NCBI GenBank assembly: GCA_000697335.1
Contig: JNEM01006236.1
Span: forward strand, 1 to 11,492
DNA from: Conidiobolus incongruus B7586
Taxonomy: Eukaryota; Entomophthoromycota; Entomophthoromycetes; Entomophthorales; Conidiobolaceae
Reading direction: 5' to 3'
Length of the DNA stretch: 11,492 nucleotides
Shown: positions 8,551 through 11,492 of the stretch, in pieces
Numbering within the stretch: position 1 is the stretch's first letter
Layout: every line of letters starts with the position of its first letter
Position numbers and translations under genes: made by a program
Notes under the pieces: model-generated
Database searches by the model: none
Seen by the model: the letters and a program-made list of their open reading frames with translations, nothing else
What the model was told of the DNA's origin: nothing

Positions 8551-9480
8551 TTTAAAACAGCTTGTAATTCGATCCAACTTTACAAAATACACTTTTATTT
8601 AATATATCACTAAAATATATCAATTATATGAATTAATCCTAACAAACAAATGATCTAAGGATTAAATATTCAATAGATAATTAATTAAATATATTTTATT
8701 TTTTTATATTTTTAACACATTTAAAAAGAGAAAAGAAAAAATGGTGACTTTTGACTCATTGAATAGTATTTATACACGAATGAATTAAAATTTAATTATC
8801 TCTGTAATAATGTAAGTTTTATTTCAATTTTATTCCAATAGGTTAAATTTAGAACTTTTGAGTCAATTGGGGCAGAATTAATTTAATTATCCAAAAAATC
8901 ATAAAATTTTCCACTAAACAGTAACAAAAAATTCAAAGCTCCTGAACAAATATCAAGAAATGACAATTCTAGAAAAATGAAGGTTTAATATTGAAATTCT
9001 CTCATAAAATATATTAAGAAAAAATTCTTCCGTTTTAATAAAAACTTGGCGTTATTTGAATATTTTCCTTGATTTTCTAAAACTTGTTAAACTTTTTTAA
9101 TCCTTTGAATCAAGGGTTGATTATGTTGAAACTTAACCAAAAAGATTCTCTCTGCTCTTGATATGAATTATATTCAAAAATTTATTTGTGATATAATAAA
9201 ATAAAAAATCCAATATCAATATAAATAATACTAATGATGATATTTGATCACTATCAAACTATTCATTAACCCTATTTGATCTAATAATATTGAATTAAAG
9301 CAATATTGAACTAAATAATAATTTCCAATCAATCAAAATATCTCAATTTAAATCTATTAATAGAACTAAAAATTTTTAATTAATTAGTTGGATTAAATAC
9401 CTAATGATAATTGTGAATTATAAATCAAACTATTGAGAAATTTTTATTAATAGAGAAAATGTATTCCAAATTTTTTTAAC
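8551..9480. other. Upstream region of the arrestin gene and AT-rich spacer
   Basis: This is the 5' flank of the arrestin gene. An A-rich TATTAAATAAAA word on the minus strand lies about 50 bases before the start codon and may serve as a TATA-like element, but such words are common here. A single TGACTCA lies at 8752-8758. No open reading frame beyond chance length is present. Confidence 0.45.
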
Positions 9481-11492
9481 TCTTTTTTTTTTATTTTTAA
9501 CAACCATCCATTGAATAATATATATTATATTTTTTATATATATTTCGGATCTTTGAATAAATTTCATTTGAAAATATTTATTCAATGCTTGATATGACAT
9601 CATTATACCTCAGTTTGATTGACAATTTGAAGTTCTATTTATAAACTTAATTAATTTAGTAATTTGCAAGGATCTTTACTGATTTTAAAATTCGCTATTG
9701 TTATAACTTGATGTAATTGTTCTAATATAAGATGCTATAAAATATCATATATCTTGCAGGTTGTTAATATTTAATAAATTATAATAAATATTCTTTTCAA
9801 AATGCTACATTAATTAAATATAATACGCAAATTGAATCGAAACATATCAAATCTGATAACTCTGTTAATATCAATTAAACCAAAAAATTTTAAATGAATA
9901 CCATATGATTATTTTTATTTCTTAGGATTATGAACTTTGTGAAAAAGAGAATTAAATGTATTTATTAATATTAGGTTAACTTGTTTATCACAATAAATAT
10001 AATTTTTGAAATATTTTATTAATATTAAAAATAAAATATTAACTCTTTGAATATAATACTAGCCTGAACTTCAAACTCTTTATCACATGACTTAGCTTGA
10101 ATTATACTCGAATTTTGATAATGGCATTGACTGAAGATAATAGCATTTTCGAAAATGATAAAATTAGGCCTGTATTAAATACATAGTGCGACAAGTCATT
10201 GCATTACAGATATTAACCACAGAACCTAAAGTTGTGTTAAAAAATAAATGAACTTGAAATTAAATATATATATGTACCTTATAAACTTCATGCAAAATCA
10301 AATTGCTTGATAATTACTGTTATAATATTTCAATCATTTATAATACCGGCACCCTTGAATCATAAAATTCATAATAACAGTAATAATTGTTGAATAATTA
10401 CCTGTATTTTATAATTCTCATATCAATAAAAGATATATAAAAATCTATTTTTAACTTTTGAGAAATTGATTATAACAAGTATTTAATTCGATATATTAAT
10501 AAACAAAAAATAGTTAATAGCTTTAAACAAGTTAATACCTAAAACTGTCGCTAAACCAATGCAACGTGATGACTCGGATCTAAATATTATTAGAATCTAA
10601 AAATATCATATTCATTCCAAAAATCAAAATTTCAATATATTTTTAATAATATTTTTATATTTAAAATTTTATATTTTTACTTTTTTTGATAAATTGATTT
10701 TATTAAAAGTTGAACTATTAATATTATTAATATTATTGATATTCCAAATTATTTATTTATAATATCGAATCAATTGAATTCACTTTTTAATTTTTGAAAA
10801 AAAAATATATAATTTTTAATATATAATTGTCAGGCAATATTTAACTAATAGTATAGTTAATTTTATGTTGGATTAGATTTTTCTAAATTATTATATATAC
10901 TATACACTTAGAGTCTTTGATCTATTTGAATTTATTATATTTTTGGATATACTTATAATTTCCTAAGGATTGGAGTTATGACTAGGAATAATTATTTTAC
11001 TTAAGCACTGATTTAAAATATAGATATTAAAATCAGATATTACTACTATAAAAATTAAATAATGACTCAATTTCAAAATTAAAATTAAATATAATTATTA
11101 ATATAGGAATTATAAAAATTAATACACAATATAAAATTAATATTCTCTTTTATTATTAATAACTCTTTCCTATACTTTTTATAAACTTCTAACACTTAAA
11201 TAATAGTTTTTTTTATTAAAAACTGAAATTTAAAGTTTTATATATTAATTTAATTTATTTATAAAGGTTTTCTTTTTCATAAGTTGATTTTTTAAATATT
11301 TAAAATGGTTATCATTACATTAATTATAACCTAGTAAGTTTATTAGATTTTTTTTAATTTTTTTATATAGAAAATCTTTTATAGCTTTAACTATATATAT
11401 TTTATCATTATTATATAAAATAAGAATTATTATTAATTTTTAATAAAAACATTAAGTAAAATCTATATTATTAAAAAATATAAACTTCTTAT
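9481..11492. other. AT-rich DNA without a supportable gene
   Basis: About two kilobases of extremely AT-rich sequence with many homopolymer runs. One less AT-rich island lies near 10050-10270, where the minus strand is open for 49 codons (10174-10025); this length is expected by chance several times in a window like this. Minor patches sit near 9720-9760, 10345-10360 and 10540-10580. I see no RNA gene, tandem repeat array or terminal repeats. Confidence 0.55.

Noticed and set aside
8752-8758. TGACTCA as a bZIP (AP-1/Gcn4) site upstream of the arrestin gene
   Set aside because: It is a single copy of a 7-bp word about 200 bases upstream with no companion site; chance is a sufficient explanation.
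9481-11492. CRISPR array, tandem array, centromere-like or replication-origin signal in the AT-rich right end
   Set aside because: No regularly spaced repeats or repeated units are visible; AT-richness alone is the general background of the window.

Overview
The window reads as nuclear DNA of a very AT-rich eukaryote, most likely a fungus. It holds a class II tRNA-Ser gene, two protein genes with tiny GT-AG introns (48-59 bp, CTAAC/TTAAT-like branch sites), an alpha-arrestin of the fungal trafficking-adaptor (ART) type, and an SDR enzyme most like fungal Ayr1. Spacers of extreme AT content with compact introns would fit an early-diverging fungus such as Entomophthoromycotina (Conidiobolus-like). 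That placement is an inference from style, not from a sequence match.

Layout. Bases 1-422 form a less AT-rich block of unclear origin; it may be a piece of an old LTR retroelement and abuts the tRNA. A complete tRNA-Ser(AGA) lies at 423-503 with a Pol III T-run behind it. AT-rich spacer with an (AT)12 microsatellite follows. A plus-strand SDR gene at 1758-2950 has four exons by my reading and encodes 344 residues. At 3675-4540 a less AT-rich island on the minus strand looks like a decayed gene of unknown family, with one clear 100-codon open stretch. A minus-strand arrestin gene occupies 8550-5483 with two exons and 1004 residues. The rest, 8551-11492, is AT-rich DNA without a supportable gene.

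The main results come from joining exons. Two apparently separate short reading frames at 1758 and 2462 belong to one SDR gene through three small introns. The finished protein keeps the Rossmann dinucleotide motif, NxAG and the catalytic Ser, but has Phe and Glu where the family has the catalytic Tyr and Lys (FNSIE in place of YxxxK), so it may be a catalytically dead member. The arrestin domain is likewise split by a 53-bp intron; joining gives an arrestin N and C fold between a Pro-rich head and a 540-residue Ser/Thr-rich tail, without a canonical PPxY motif.

The genes do not form a pathway that the sequence can demonstrate. The SDR would act in lipid metabolism at the ER or lipid droplet if active, and the arrestin in ubiquitin-dependent sorting of plasma-membrane proteins. 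No novel multi-gene system was found; the most unusual item is the candidate SDR pseudoenzyme.
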